A stretch of DNA of 64,000 nt, taken from NCBI GenBank assembly GCA_032622095.1, contig CP136061.1, positions 255,265,582 to 255,329,581 of the forward strand. The letters run 5' to 3'. Under the pieces are notes generated by a model that was given only the letters and a program-made list of their open reading frames with translations, was not told the origin of the DNA and ran no database searches. Within the stretch, counting starts at the first letter, position 1, and each line of letters begins with the position of its first letter. A program made the position numbers and the translations under genes. The DNA comes from Siphonodentalium dalli (Eukaryota; Mollusca; Scaphopoda; Gadilida; Siphonodentaliidae). Below are positions 52,430-64,000 of the stretch, in pieces.

Positions 52430-54075
52430 ACCCAACTGTACATCACACTTCTTTAAACATGGACGCAGTTTAATCCTATTTTACCGGAAGTTAGGCCAAA
52501 AATTGTGGCAAAATTTTCATTTCTTGAATAAAATTACGATTTCTGTGGTAACAGCCCAGACAATCTAATCTTTGCATACATTGCTATTTCCACGGATATT
52601 CCCCAAATATAATAGACAACATTTCCAGTCATGTATCTACATTTTCCATAGTAAAAAATAACCATATATGCAGATCATAGCAAGAAAATATGGCATGTCT
52701 ATAGCAGTGGTATTAAATGTCTATAGCACCAGCGATTTTATAATGATGTGCTCGTAGCAGATTTGCTTTTAGGACAATTTCAACAACTAGACCTTTTTTA
52801 AAGCTAAAACGCAATGCTAATCATGTGGATACTAGTAATCAAGCCCGAGTCGAAAGAATCATTTGGTTAAATGCATGAAAAATAAGTAGTGGCATTCAAA
52901 ATGACATGCATGCCTGTCTTCATGTATGGACACTATATTATTGTGTATATCGCAAATTAGTAATATAATATTGGGATTTGACAACAAAGTTTATTGAAAA
53001 GATGCAAAATTAGTGATGTTCCACACGCGTCTATTTCGAATATGCTGACGTGCATGATCGGTAATGAAAAAAGGACTGACTCGATGGCTGAGTGGTCTAT
53101 AATATCTGGTAATAATCTCGCGAAAATACTTTTGAACATTTGATTAACAGCTGTGGATCGGTATCATTCAGACACTTTTTGCAATTACATATTTTATTTA
53201 TTTGAACATATAACATAAATGTGAAATACTATTAAAATCACAGATGTCACTAATCGTTTAAATGTTTATTCTGAGCAATCTGTAGACGAACTTTTTCGGA
53301 AGGATTTTCTAAAGGATGATTGATAACTTTACACCCTCTTGTGCGATGTTCATAACAAACGTTTTCAATTACTGCAGGCGATTTACTATTGAACTACTAT
53401 TGAACAGTATATATATTAATACGATTAGTGGCAACCTTGTCTAAAAGAACGGAAAACTACTTTTCACCCGAGAAACATAATATATATGAGGTATTTGCCT
53501 TTAAAATATATAAATTAATGAATGTATATAAAGACTCTGTCTAAATTTAAAATGAATAATATACAGTTATCGCATTGTTTCGAGGTTGACACGAGGAATT
53601 TTGTCAACCCGAGGAAGTCAATATTCACCAAGGCCGTAGTCTTTGTATCAGACTGCAAAGACTGATAAGACTGGGACTCTGGAGACCACAACAGTCAGAA
53701 CTTTTCATAATCACTTTAAAAGAAGTAGATTTAAACAGGATATGTGGCTAGAGAGAATTCAAGTATGTAGATTGGTGAAAATCCACCTTGAAATTACCAA
53801 CTGTACACTACTGATCACCCCCACTCCTCCAGCTCAACAAGTCCCCTCCCGACCGGGCTCCAGACTCCCAAGTCTTAGGTTGGAATTTCACAACCGACAC
53901 CTCAAACTTTCTCAATTGTTGGAAATTTCCAATCTCACAAGCGCCTTTTTCTAAAACCATTTAGACATGTTTGAAGCCCAATTATACATGGACCCAAAAC
54001 ACAATACATGTATGTCAGATTAAGCAGTCAGGTGGTTCCAAGGTAGATGTTTTAATGAATTTGGTATTTCAATGA
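52430..54075. other. Unassigned interior DNA
   Basis: 53574-53640 has TGTTTCGAGGTTGACACGAG and AACCCGAGGAAGTC, motifs of a common repeat. A 103-codon plus-strand frame at 53643-53954 has no recognisable domain. Otherwise nothing. Confidence 0.4.
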
Positions 54076-56698
54076 TTTTATTAGACACAAAAGTGTTAAC
54101 TCCCCATAACCCGCCATTTCTTGACAGCTTGACCTCATTTTAACAAACCTGAATCTCAGTCACTAAAGGATCCTCCTGATTCCTCCATACTATATGTAAG
54201 CTAAATAGTCCAACCTCTCTTGAGAAAACATTTTAAGAATTACTATAGAGACATATAGTTATGTCCCTGGTCCCACCCTATTTAACCTGGTGACCCCATC
54301 TGAATAAATTTGAATCCCAGACACCAAAGAACCCTTCATACATATCATAAATATCAGTAAATTAGACCTGATAGTCCTTGTGAAGGAAGCATATTAAGAG
54401 GGAAACTGTCCTTCGCTTGGCCCCTATTTGACCAGGTGACCCCATTTTAAAAAATCTGAATTGCAGTCAAGGAAGAACATTCCATGCTAAATAAGCCAAC
54501 TATAGTTCTTGCAAACATATTTTAAGAATTACTATGTAGTGAATTAGTTAAGTCTGGCTCTGCCCTTATTTGACTTTGTGATCCCAGTTTTCACAAATCT
54601 GTCACCCAAGGTAATTTCATACCAAATATAAGCAAAATAGGGCATTTGATTCTTGCATAGAAGACATATCATGAATTACTATGGCGAGAAAGAGTAATGT
54701 AGCTGGCCTTGCACTTACTTGACCTGGTGACCCTGATTGAACAAATCTGAATCACAATCACCAAAGGAGTAAGCCTACATTGTACATGTACATGTATGTG
54801 CCTGGCCTCAAGCAACACAATGTATTATACAATCAAGTGTGTCTGTCAATTGCAGAATAAGGTCCCCGGAGGGTGAATTTAGTGACGCTATCCCGCACAA
54901 GGCTAATGCCCTCAACTGCTATGGCAGACCTAGGATAAGATTGAAGTTCCCCAGTTGAAGTTGGTGATGTTTTATCTTCTGCAAATTAGGGGATATGGAA
55001 ACTTCCTAGAAGGTAAATGTAACTAACAACAATGTTAATTTGATACTATAAATACTTCCCAGAAGATGAAGCCAAAGCAGAATGAGGTCTCCAGAGGGTG
55101 AATTTGGTGATGCTAGCCCACTGTGCGGGATAGCATTACTAAAAGCGTGTCTGTTCCTACATTGTGCATGCCAGGCCTCAAGCAACACAATGTATTATAC
55201 AATCAAGCCTTGAAATAGTGTGATAGTGTGTCTGTGATTTGCAGAATGAGGTTCCCAGAGGGTGAATTTAGTGACGCTATCCCGCACAGTGGGCTAGCAT
55301 CACCAAATTCACCCCCTGGGGACCTCATTCTGCTAAGGCCCTCAACTGCTATGGCAGACCTAGGATAAGATTGAAGTTCCCCAGTTGAAGTTGGTGATGT
55401 TCACCCATTGGGCACCTCAATTATGAATTTTATCTTCTGCAAATTAGGGGATATAGAAACTTCCTAGAAGGGAATGTAACTAACAACAATGTTAATTTGA
55501 TACAAAAGATACTTCCCAGAAGATGAGGCCTAAGCAGAATGAGGTCTCCAGAGGGTGAAATTGGTGATGCTAGCCCACTGTGCGGGATAGCATCACTAAA
55601 AGTGTGTCTGTTCCTACATTGTACATGCCTGGCCTCAAGCAACACAATGTATTATACAATCAATCCTTGAAATAGTGTGATAGTGTGTCTGTCATTTGCA
55701 GAATGAGGTCTCCAGAGGGTGAATTTGGTGATGCTAGCCCGCTGTGCGGGATAGCATCACTAAATTCAGCCTCTGGGACCTCATTCTGCAAATGACAGGC
55801 ATGCTATTTGCCCTTCTAAAAGATTTGAATAATACATGATAGATTGGGAATTAATGACTTCTAGCAGATCTCCAGGGAATGTTTATAAAAATGTCAGATT
55901 TCACTTGACATGATTGTGTAGGCATACCCAGCATACAGTTACAGCCAAAGTAAATGCTTCTTATTAATGATTCTCTGTCAAGCAGTGAACTAGAGTGAAG
56001 GCCAGGGGGCACAACCATCAGAAATGTAATGGCATTAGTTTTTCAATTTTCAAAAAAATGTTAAACAATATATATATCTAATTGACCATGAAGTTAAATA
56101 CAATTTTTTATTTTTTTTAAATATTTTATTTTCTTTTCTTTTCTTTTTGGTTAAAGAGTTGAATCAAAAAAAACATTTTGGAGTTATGTCCCTGGCCCCA
56201 CCCACATTTGAACAAATCTGAACCCTAGTCACCCAAGGATCCTTCATACCAAATATGAACCCATTTGGCCTGATGATATTTGAGAAGATGTTTAAAAGAA
56301 TTACTATGGAGGGAAAGATTTATGGCCCTGGTTTCTCAACTAATCAACCTGGTGACCTAATTTGAACAAATCTGAATGTGAGTCACCTAGGGAACATCCA
56401 CACCAAATATGAACCAATTCGGCCTTATAGTTCTGGAAAAGAAGTCGTTCTAAGAATTACTATGAAGGAATAGAGTTGTGGCCCTGCTTTCTCAACTAAT
56501 TGACCTGATGACCTCATTTGAACAAATCTGAATAATGTGATTCACCTAGGGAACATCCACACCAAATATGAACCCATTCTGTCTTACAGTTTTGGCGGAG
56601 AAGATGATTCTTGATGGACGGACGGTACGACAGTCGGATGGACGGACGAGGAGTGATGACTATAGCTCCACCGGAGACTTCGTCTCAGGTGAGCTAAA
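54076..56698. repeat. Molluscan-type repeat, degenerate 150-bp modules
   Basis: Modules TGACCTCATTTGAACAAATC, AATCTGAATCCCAGTCACC, CCATACCAAATATGAACC and AAGAATTACTATGGAGGG recur. It ends GATGGACGGACGGTACGACA...ACTTCGTCTCAGGTGAGCTA. E10 is inserted at 54830-55805. Confidence 0.75.
54830..55805. mobile_element. Family E compound copy E10
   Basis: Three successive E cores (about 54840, 55230, 55690) separated by the long-form segment AGGATAAGATTGAAGTTCCC...TTATCTTCTGCAAATTAGGG...ATGTTAATTTGATAC. A tandem duplication of about 440 bp (54900-55200 versus 55340-55640) is evident. Confidence 0.8.
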
Positions 56699-58290
56699 AA
56701 GGCTCTTATCTGAGATTAATGTATTTGATAACTAAAATATGAGGCATTTTGCTTTTTAAAATAAACAATAAAGGTATAAAAAATTCTCTAATCTCAGATT
56801 AAAAATAAACGGAATTTACAACTAAAATATCAAACTCCAGACAGAGTTATCTCCCATCGCTCCGCTGAGATACCACTGCCATAATGACATTAATTGGTAA
56901 GGAATTCTTACGTGTTTTTAGTTCTTATGTTTTAGGATTAAAATTGTCTATGTCTGGCTCAGTTCATAATTTGTTCTCATCAATACCGAAAGAATTACCA
57001 TTATTGCAAAATTTGGTGGTAAAAACAAGATAATAGGTGACTAAATAGTAGTAAATACAGTTCCGCGACGATATGTAAAAATAGATTTATCGTCTGCAAA
57101 GTACACTCATTGTGGCAGTGATATATCGCAGCGATAGCGTAGAGGGCGCTGTATGGAGTTTGCTAAAATATGAGGCATTCGCATTAAAAGGGACACTAAG
57201 ACTACACGTTTGTTTACGAAGCATAAAGATATAAAGGCTATAATAGACAAGTCTGGCCGTACCCTTAGTAGAATGGGAGACATAACATCCAACGACGGAG
57301 ACCTGGGAGTGGTGGTAGGTTCTCTTAATCAATGCAGTCGTTGATCAGATACACTTCATATGGAAGACCCAAACTGCATGGGCTTGCAATCTATACCGCC
57401 AACATTCTAATCCATAATATTGTCTGAGTATAATCACACCCTTACGGTAGTAAACTATACATGTATATATATATTTAGATCGTTAATTCCACCATTTCAT
57501 TGACTATCAATCTAATTGTATGCCATTAAATTCTTTTGAGTCTTAACCATGTTTTTCATAGTACATGTGGGCTATTAGTAAAGTGTATACCATACTGACG
57601 ATTGTTCAAAGATATTTGGAACTAAAATTTGATATCGTATTTTGTTACACTTAGTCTAAATGCAGATATTTGGTGCCTCCAATAATTTCTATTTTACAAT
57701 ACCACAATGATCGCTTATTATGCGATACCAGGGCGTTCTGCAAAAGTCTTAGTGTCACTTCACCGTTACACAAATTATGATAATCGAGGTCAAGAGACAC
57801 AGGTGCCGTCTCAATTAACACGTACATGTATGTAATATATGTACATATTTCGTCTAAATTAATATTATAGCCATTCCCATATTGATAACATTTGTTTTAT
57901 ACAAATATTAATTATAGCCAAATTTACTAGCACATAGCATGCATGCACCCTTCCGCCGGATGGGAAAACTGGACCTCCCAGAATGTTAAATAAGTGTCAT
58001 ATCGTTTGCATTAAATACATGTTGGTACTATGTGAATTTTTTATCACCACCCCATATGTAGTTGTACTTTTAATTTTCCCTCTGCCGACTATCTAATTAC
58101 CTTTTTATATAAAGTTTGGCACATGTTTGTCCTTCAGAACGCGATACAATATACCATGTCATTCATGTGATATATGTATATGTTAGCACTATCTAGACGC
58201 TCTTTTTAGTTGACAAAAGTGTGATTCTCTCGCATATACACATATTTTATATAATGCTACGAGCATATCACCCGATGCAATGAGCACATC
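56699..58290. other. Unassigned DNA with a weak inverted pair
   Basis: AAAGGGACACTAAGACT at 57187 and AGTCTTAGTGTCACTT at 57746 are inverted, suggesting a small element. The rest is AT-rich and unassigned. Confidence 0.4.
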
Positions 58291-58705
58291 ATAGCAAGTT
58301 TTACGTTTGCTATAGACATACCCCAAAATCGAGTGAGTGCCTCCATGGAAACTAATTTTTCGGGCACTAATATGGTTGACATCGCAAACATGTCCAGTTC
58401 ATTTTGAAGCTAAGATATACTTTGAGAGACTGTATGTTATATAATGTGTCAATGCAAGATTCATTAAAATTTGATCAAACTTATATCGAGTAAGTATTTC
58501 AGGTCATAATTTTCGTATAAAACACGATTATCGAACAGTAATATGCAAATTGCGGAAATCACAACCGCTCATTTCTGTTGACCGATTATCTCTGTTAACA
58601 TTAAAAAAAATCAAGGTAAAATAAACTGTTTTTATGAAATAACTTAAGACAACTAAAGACAATGTGCAAATCGTGGGCCATGTGGTTATTCCACTACGAG
58701 CATGT

Positions 58706-58975
58706 CATCATCATCTTAATTATCATCATCATCATAATCGTCATCATCATAATAATCATCATCATCTTAATTATCATCATCATCATAATCTTAATTATCA
58801 TCTGACATCATAATCAGCTTAATTATAACAATCATCACCCTCATAATAATCATCATCATCATCATCTTAAATATCATCACCATCATAATAATCATCACCA
58901 TCATAATCATCATCACCATTGTCATGAAACATATCATCATCATATCATCAACATTGTAGTTATCCTCATCATCAT
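58706..58975. repeat. ATC/TTAATTATC microsatellite
   Basis: Same composition as 51905-52275; directly abuts the right end of the 6.4-kb element. Confidence 0.93.
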
Positions 58976-59500
58976 CTAGTGTTGAAACGATTAGTCGACT
59001 AATCGAAATCGACGCGATTATTAAATTAGTCGATTCCGAAATCGGCTAGTCGACTAGTCGGAACACACCCACCACCATTATGCCATCGCGAAAGCAGTGC
59101 CGTTGCTGTCGTTGCCGAATTACTGGACAATTTAAACAATCAGGCTATCAAAATACACACTCACAATTAGCTTGTTAAAGCCTTCTTTGATGCGATAACT
59201 GCTTTCAGTACTTGGTGGTCATGCACGAGCGCGAAACCCAATGACCTCAACTCAATGTATTTGTCGGCGCCGCGGCGGCTTATTCTTTGAAGTTGAGACG
59301 ACTGGCTTTGATAATCAACTTCAAAGAATCAGCGCCTATCGCAACCTTGTCTATTTCGGCGTGACGGAATTGATATGAGTGATAACTGGTCAACGTGTTT
59401 CCAGGTGTGCAGGACTCAACTTCAATCAAGTTAGTTGCGAGGTGACATTAATAAGTTTTAAGTTTAATAACAAGTCCAATATATTATAGTTTATTGAAGC
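58976..59500. mobile_element. Possible hAT element terminus
   Basis: AGTGTTGAAACGATTAGTCG then ACTAATCGAAATCGAC looks like the start of hAT/ZBED-type transposons. It is followed by inverted GGCTTATTCTTTGAAGTTGA / TCAACTTCAAAGAATCAGCG (59277 and 59312). No opposite end found in the window. Confidence 0.4.
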
Positions 59501-60482
59501 ACTATGTCAGTATACCTTTAAAGTTTATTTGTAAAATTGTGTGATATTTTTTACAACCACCACATGCATCAACTGACGCATGGGTGAGCGTATACGATCG
59601 CACGTTCTAGATATATTGTATTATAGATATAAATATAAAGCCAACCCGCGGTCGGCCATGCTATGCATCGAATAGCGTCGCGTATTTCGAACTAAACTGG
59701 CGAGTCACTTCGGAAATCCCACGTCGTTTATTATGGGCTGTCTTTGTGAAAAATTACAATGTATTTTAGCACCTCAAACTTAAATCCTTCGCGGAATTGG
59801 GCGGTGACAAAGCTGTTCCCAGAAACGTAATCTGGATGACGCAAATTCCTGGAATCGGGCTAAATATAGAACTTACGACATCGCATTGAAATGTACTATA
59901 ATTATATTAACATCGCCGGTCTGCGCAGTTTTATTTCTGAAACTGACACGATCGATTGTGTATTCGGGGACTCGCGAGTAAAATTGTATATATTGTATAT
60001 ATATTTACAATGTACCATGCACGAGAGACAATTATGTACGCGATCAAATCAAACAGTGAAAACACGTGCGTTTTGGCGGGAAAATGACTGTCCGTGATTA
60101 AGCTATGTCATATCGTGACCTTGCAATGAATACAAGGAACAACATTAAGTACGCAATGCATGGCCCATTTTTAATATATGCGGACTCTATATATACAGGG
60201 AACTTTACCACATTCCGTGTCCGATATATGTTCATGACATCTGCGAGCATAAAAGGCTTGTACGCACTACAGCTGTTATAACATTTATTAACTTTTGTTT
60301 GACTGTCGGAGATGAAGTTCGTTTCTCAAAATATCTTCCATTTCTTCATGTACGCCCGTTTGTGAAGTCAATCGGTGACACGCACACTGGGCAAGTTCGA
60401 AAACAACGATGTTCGATTGTATGTAAGAACCGGTACGGCCCGGTAGACCATACAAATGATACCATATCAATTTTAAAGGAAC
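59501..60482. other. Unassigned, CpG-containing DNA
   Basis: Repeat-poor. AACCCGCGGTCGGCCATGC and GCGTCGCGTATTTCG raise CpG locally, and GAGCATAAAAGGCTTGTACG (60245) is TATA-like. Could be regulatory; no exon recognised. Confidence 0.35.
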
Positions 60483-60715
60483 ATTTCTGGTGGTGGTGTT
60501 TAAACAGCCAATCCTCTTTGTTTCGATGTGCCTTTCTGATGAAGAAACCCTTCAGCAATTTCATTGTTATGCCATTGGTTTATTGTTGTCTGCCATTGTC
60601 TGGTGGAGGTGTTTACACAGCCAATCCTCTTTGTTTCGATGTGCCTTTCTGATGAAGAAACCCTTCAGCAATTTCATTGTTATGCCATTGGTTTATTGTT
60701 CTCTGATAAACCCAA
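60483..60715. repeat. 113-bp direct duplication
   Basis: CAGCCAATCCTCTTTGTTTC through CCATTGGTTTATTGTT occurs twice, starting at 60505 and 60618. Confidence 0.95.
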
Positions 60716-60919
60716 GTATAGAGGCGAGAATTAATAACGAACTGCTTCCCCATCGATATCAAAAGTAGCCCAAGCAGCGATTGTCGAAATAATCAAAATA
60801 AAAGACACAATGTTGTAGAGACTGATAGCTTTTGGCAACTTCTAACAGCACTTGGCAAAAATTATTTTCATTTGGCAAAATATTTGGCAAAAGTAAATAA
60901 TCTCTGGCCAGCGCGGACC

Positions 60920-61330
60920 CTGATATCATCATATTTAACATCATCGTACCCACCATCATGTTCATCATAATTGTAATTATCATCATCATCATCATATTCT
61001 TCATCAGTGTAATTATCAACATCATCATATTCTTCATCATTACAATCCTCATAATTATCATCATCATCATCACTATTGTCCATTTGTCATATGACATATC
61101 ATTATCATCATCATAATCATCATCATCATCATCATATTCATCACATCGTGCCCATCATCATCATGTTCATCATCATTGTAATTAATTATCTTCATCATCA
61201 TCATATTCATCATCATTACAATCCTCATAATCATCACCATCATCATAATCTTCACATCGTACCAATCATCATCACCATATTCATCATCATCGTACCCACC
61301 ATCACCATGTGGATCATTCTCATACACTAA
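60920..61330. repeat. ATC microsatellite
   Basis: Long TCATCATCAT run with phased TTATCATCATCA and CATATTCATCATC variants. All frames across it are artefacts. Confidence 0.95.
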
Positions 61331-61575
61331 GTTTCATAATCACTGGGGTTCAGCGGGCTCACCACTTTGGTATCTTTAAAAAATGGCGAGAAATCGAAAC
61401 TTGTTTTCGAACTCATCCGAGATATTGTGACAACCAACTCATAAACAAAAAATAATTGAAATCGGTTAATATTTGTTTGAATTACTGCACTTACAGATGG
61501 AAAGACAGCTAGATGGATGGACAGACAGTGCTGATTTCTATAGTCCCCCGAATAATTTTCGGGGGACAAAAACTA
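61331..61575. repeat. Repeat terminus with GGATGGACAGACAG tail
   Basis: GGTATCTTTAAAAAATGGCG...TAGATGGATGGACAGACAGT...CCCCGAATAATTTTCGGGGG; the ending foldback CCCCGAA/TTCGGGG and GGACAGACAG tail are typical of an interspersed repeat. Confidence 0.6.
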
Positions 61576-61589
61576 GAAAAAATTTAACT

Positions 61590-62445
61590 CAGATGTAGAT
61601 GGAATTTTTTTTTTACTAGGAAATATTTGTCTGGTCTGGATGGGTGTAGTTGGAAATTACCCCACTCCCCCCCCCCCACCAACGGAAACTATCTAGCTAC
61701 CTGTACATCCCTGTATAATACATCAACAGGATGTGGGTGCTATTATGGAAACATGCTGTCAATAATACCATCCGCCTATTAAACTATGACAGCTGCATGT
61801 CAATGCATAATACTCCAACCTCTGGCTATCGTCCTGTCAACCCAGTCAAGCCTTGAAATAGGGTGTCTGTCATTTGCAGAATGAGGTCCCCAGAGGGTGA
61901 ATTTAGTGATGCTACCCCGCATAGCAGGCTAGCATCACCAAATTCACCCTCTGGGAACCTCATTCTGCTGAGGTGTAAGCAGAATGAGGTCCTCAGAGGG
62001 CGAATTTGGTGATGCTAGCCCACTATGCGGGGGTAGCATCACTAAATTCACCCTCTGGGGACCTCATTCTGCAAATGACAGACACCCTATTTCAAGGCTT
62101 GAACCCAGTACTTCAAAGTATACTTTAGGCACCTGAGAGTAGGGGGATTCAAGTTGAAACTTGCAAAATTTTAACCCAGATGGAATTTTTTAAGACTTGG
62201 AAATTTTTGTCTGGTCTGGAAGGGTGTAGCTGAAAATTACAAGGTGGACCCCACCCCCACCACATCGGAAACTCACTAGCTACATCCCTGTATAATACAT
62301 CAACATAATGCGGGTAATGCAGGCCCTACTATGGAAACCTGCTGTCATTAATACCATCCGCCTATTAAACTGTGACAGCTGTGTGTTGTCAGTGTTGATG
62401 CATAATGCTCCAACCTCGGGCCATCTTCCTGTCAAATGAGTACTT
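61590..62445. repeat. Tandem duplication, E11 in one copy
   Basis: 61600-61852 and 62165-62445 share GTCTGGTCTGGA, CATCCCTGTATAATACATCA, ACCATCCGCCTATTAAACT and ATGCTCCAACCTC-like stretches. Only the first has the E element, giving an empty-site comparison. Confidence 0.88.
61850..62102. mobile_element. Family E copy E11
   Basis: CAAGCCTTGAAATAGGG to CCCTATTTCAAGGCTTG, double palindrome, with perfect 8-bp flanks AACCCAGT. Near-identical to E2. Confidence 0.93.
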
Positions 62446-62467
62446 TTAAAGTATTGTACAATGTAGG

Positions 62468-62684
62468 TACAGTAATGCTCTAAGTAATCGACTTCTTAAC
62501 CACAGAAGAATTATGGGTAACTTTTCTGGATTTAGTCGGAAATATGGCTTATTGCCATTCATCGGAAAGCTCTCGGGGAGAGCTTTCCGATGAATGGCAA
62601 CAAGCCATATTTCCGACTAAATCCTGAAAAGTTAACCATAATTCTGCTGTGTTTAAGGAGTCGATTACTTAGAGCATTACTGTA
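62468..62684. mobile_element. Family D copy D11
   Basis: Near-perfect 215-bp palindrome, CAGTAATGCTCTAAGTAATC to AGAGCATTACTG, tip CTCTCGGGGAGAG, TA flanks. Confidence 0.93.
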
Positions 62685-63745
62685 CCACAATAGTTCAGGC
62701 AAGATATCAATAATTGGTTCAATACTTAACACCTAAGGTGATATATCACTTTGCACACACTAGTATGTACTTTACCTTAATATTTTACCTACACAATTTG
62801 GTTCATCTCCTGTCAACAGTCTGAGCCTGAAGCATACATACTAGTATGTATTATAGAAATACTACCCTATTGGTTAGGCCGATATAAAAAAAATGCCAGA
62901 TTGTCATTCCCTCTATGCCTAAATCATGCCATGAATGTCTACTCTGTCTAACGCCCGTAGAGATCATATTCCACCAGTACAAAACCTGGGAACTATTTGA
63001 AGTTTTGAAAGGGAACATTTTAAAGTCGTAACAATAATTCGGAAAAGGTCCCAACTCGAAATTGTCCAATTTAAGTGACTTTGTCAGCGATTTTGCTTTG
63101 CGTTACTTACAATTATGGAATTTCTCCTGGGTAAATAATTAAATGTTTATTGCGATATATGCTCACAAAAAAGCAAGCAATTTCGAGCTGGGACTGCCCC
63201 CTAATGTGAAGTAGATTATAATATTACTCTTGACAACAACCTGCACTTGAGCCCTAGCACAGCGAGGCGCTAAAAAAAAAAAAAACATCAGCCCATTGGC
63301 ATTCGACGCTAAAAATGGGTTAGTGATACAGCACTTAACTACAGTTATTTACGTTAAAAGCCTCGCCACGGCTAAACCGTCTGCTTGAGAGCGATTAAAA
63401 GAGACGCCAAAAAGATGCGCTTGGATGCCATTCATAGGATGCACCAGTGGACAATGTTCTATATCGATGTTTCATTCGCACTCAATTATTCCCCCTTTGT
63501 GTTTCTGTGGAATTTTCCAAAAAGTCTGAACCCACCCCCATGCTCTCTCTCAGTTGGCCGGGTTTCTTTGAGAGTAGAGTAGTCAAAGTTTGTGTGTTTT
63601 CACTACGTAGCCCGAGCGAAGCGAGGCCTGAAAAAAAATTTGTCGTTGTCCCCTTTGGAATCGGTGTGAAATTTAGGTGAATTTTACTTTTCGCGATAAA
63701 TCCCACGGGCCCTGGATAGAAAAACTCGAGCATCTTTCTGGAACA
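62685..63745. other. Unassigned DNA
   Basis: Contains AGCGAGGCGCTAAAAAAAAA (63262) and CCCGAGCGAAGCGAGGCC (63611), motifs typical of interspersed repeats. No exon recognised on either strand. Confidence 0.4.
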
Positions 63746-63913
63746 TACAGTAATGCCCAAAGTAATCACCTCCTTAACCACAGCAGAATTATGGGTAACT
63801 TTTTAGGATTTAGTCGGAAATATGGCTTGTTGCCATTCATCGGAAGGCTCTCCCCCAAGAGCTTTCCGATGAATGGCAACAAGCCAAATTTCCGACTAAA
63901 TCCTCAAAAGTTC
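63746..63913. mobile_element. Family D copy D12 (right end lost)
   Basis: CAGTAATGCCCAAAGTAATC through both arms, tip CTCTCCCCCAAGAGC, breaking off after AAATCCTCAAAAGTTC. 63914-64000 is unassigned. Confidence 0.85.
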
Positions 63914-64000
63914 AGGGGGGAGTCGAAAAAAATTTGCAGGCATGTATGCTGATTTTTTACTTTCGAACCTTGTTGGGACCCACCCACCCCCGCGTCCAAA

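Larger units (their letters stand above)
52300..58705. mobile_element. Possible 6.4-kb inverted-terminal-repeat element
   Basis: Left ACATGCTCGTAGCGGAATAA, CCACTTGGCCCGCGATTTGC and right (complement) ACATGCTCGTAGTGGAATAA, CCACATGGCCCACGATTTGC match at about 42 of 46 positions. Subterminal GTCTATAGCA and GATGTGCTCGTAGC recur in both ends. ATC microsatellites adjoin both sides. No transposase is visible; the interior includes other repeats. Confidence 0.55.

Noticed and set aside
53643-53954. 103-codon plus-strand frame
   Set aside because: No recognisable domain; one single frame in AT-rich DNA without splice or promoter support. The minus strand was also read for a missing PLD N-terminal exon and showed no match.
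57273-57314. Possible first coding exon MGDITSNDGDLGVV followed by GTAGGT
   Set aside because: Only 14 codons, lies between inverted GACACTAAGACT copies (57187 and 57746) suggesting a transposon, and no downstream exon fits.
60299-60652. 117-codon plus-strand frame over a direct duplication
   Set aside because: The frame depends on the 113-bp duplication and reads it in two different frames; no domain.

Overview
This is repeat-rich eukaryotic nuclear DNA, most likely from a marine mollusc and probably a bivalve. The lineage is inferred from long GT-AG introns, a very dense load of small inverted-repeat transposons, and repeat types I associate with molluscan genomes: arrays built on 'GGGGCATAACTC...ATCATCCGGACAAC' ending in GGACGGACGG, and 'GTCCGTCGTCCGTGTG' elements bounded by AGCTCAA. 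No bacterial operon, rRNA, tRNA or CRISPR array was seen.

The main host gene is on the minus strand: a phospholipase D of the PX-PH type (PLD1/PLD2 family). I could assemble eleven consecutive coding exons by eye, at 51268-51418, 44825-44953, 18941-19043, 18229-18294, 15527-15684, 12882-13034, 10454-10603, 7590-7673, 6997-7078, 5848-5961 and 3489-3628. All have GT/AG borders and compatible phases. They encode about 443 residues: PX domain, PH domain, the DWWLSPE region and the first HKD catalytic motif. The N-terminal start lies beyond 51.4 kb, and the second HKD half lies before base 1.

A 25.8-kb intron of this gene (19044-44824) holds a second gene on the opposite strand: a 651-residue BED-finger/hAT-transposase-like protein (34096-36051). 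Its second half is repeated by a 1194-bp tandem duplication, and its last codons continue into a roughly 50-bp minisatellite.

Most of the rest is non-autonomous DNA transposons. Families named here: A (TTAA target, TIR CCCTTTACCCAACA), B (TTAA, CCCTTTCAGTGCCA), C (TTAA, CCCTTTCATGATGG), D (TA target, CAGTAATGC, near-perfect foldback), E (8-bp target duplication, CAAGCCTTGAAATAG), F (TTAAAGGGGTACTGTAC) and H (GGTACTCAATCC). A, B and C share one hairpin module although their ends differ. Copies are nested up to three deep.

Two points stand out. First, PLD splice sites are unusually entangled with repeats: one 3' splice site is amplified about 13-fold in a 41-bp tandem array, one 5' splice site is triplicated in a 99-bp array, and transposon ends lie 9-53 nt from ten of 22 splice sites. 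Second, the hairpin shared by A, B and C shows paired base changes near its tip. From 51.4 kb to the end there is no confident coding sequence: ATC-type microsatellites, a possible 6.4-kb inverted-terminal-repeat element, molluscan-type repeats and further E and D copies.
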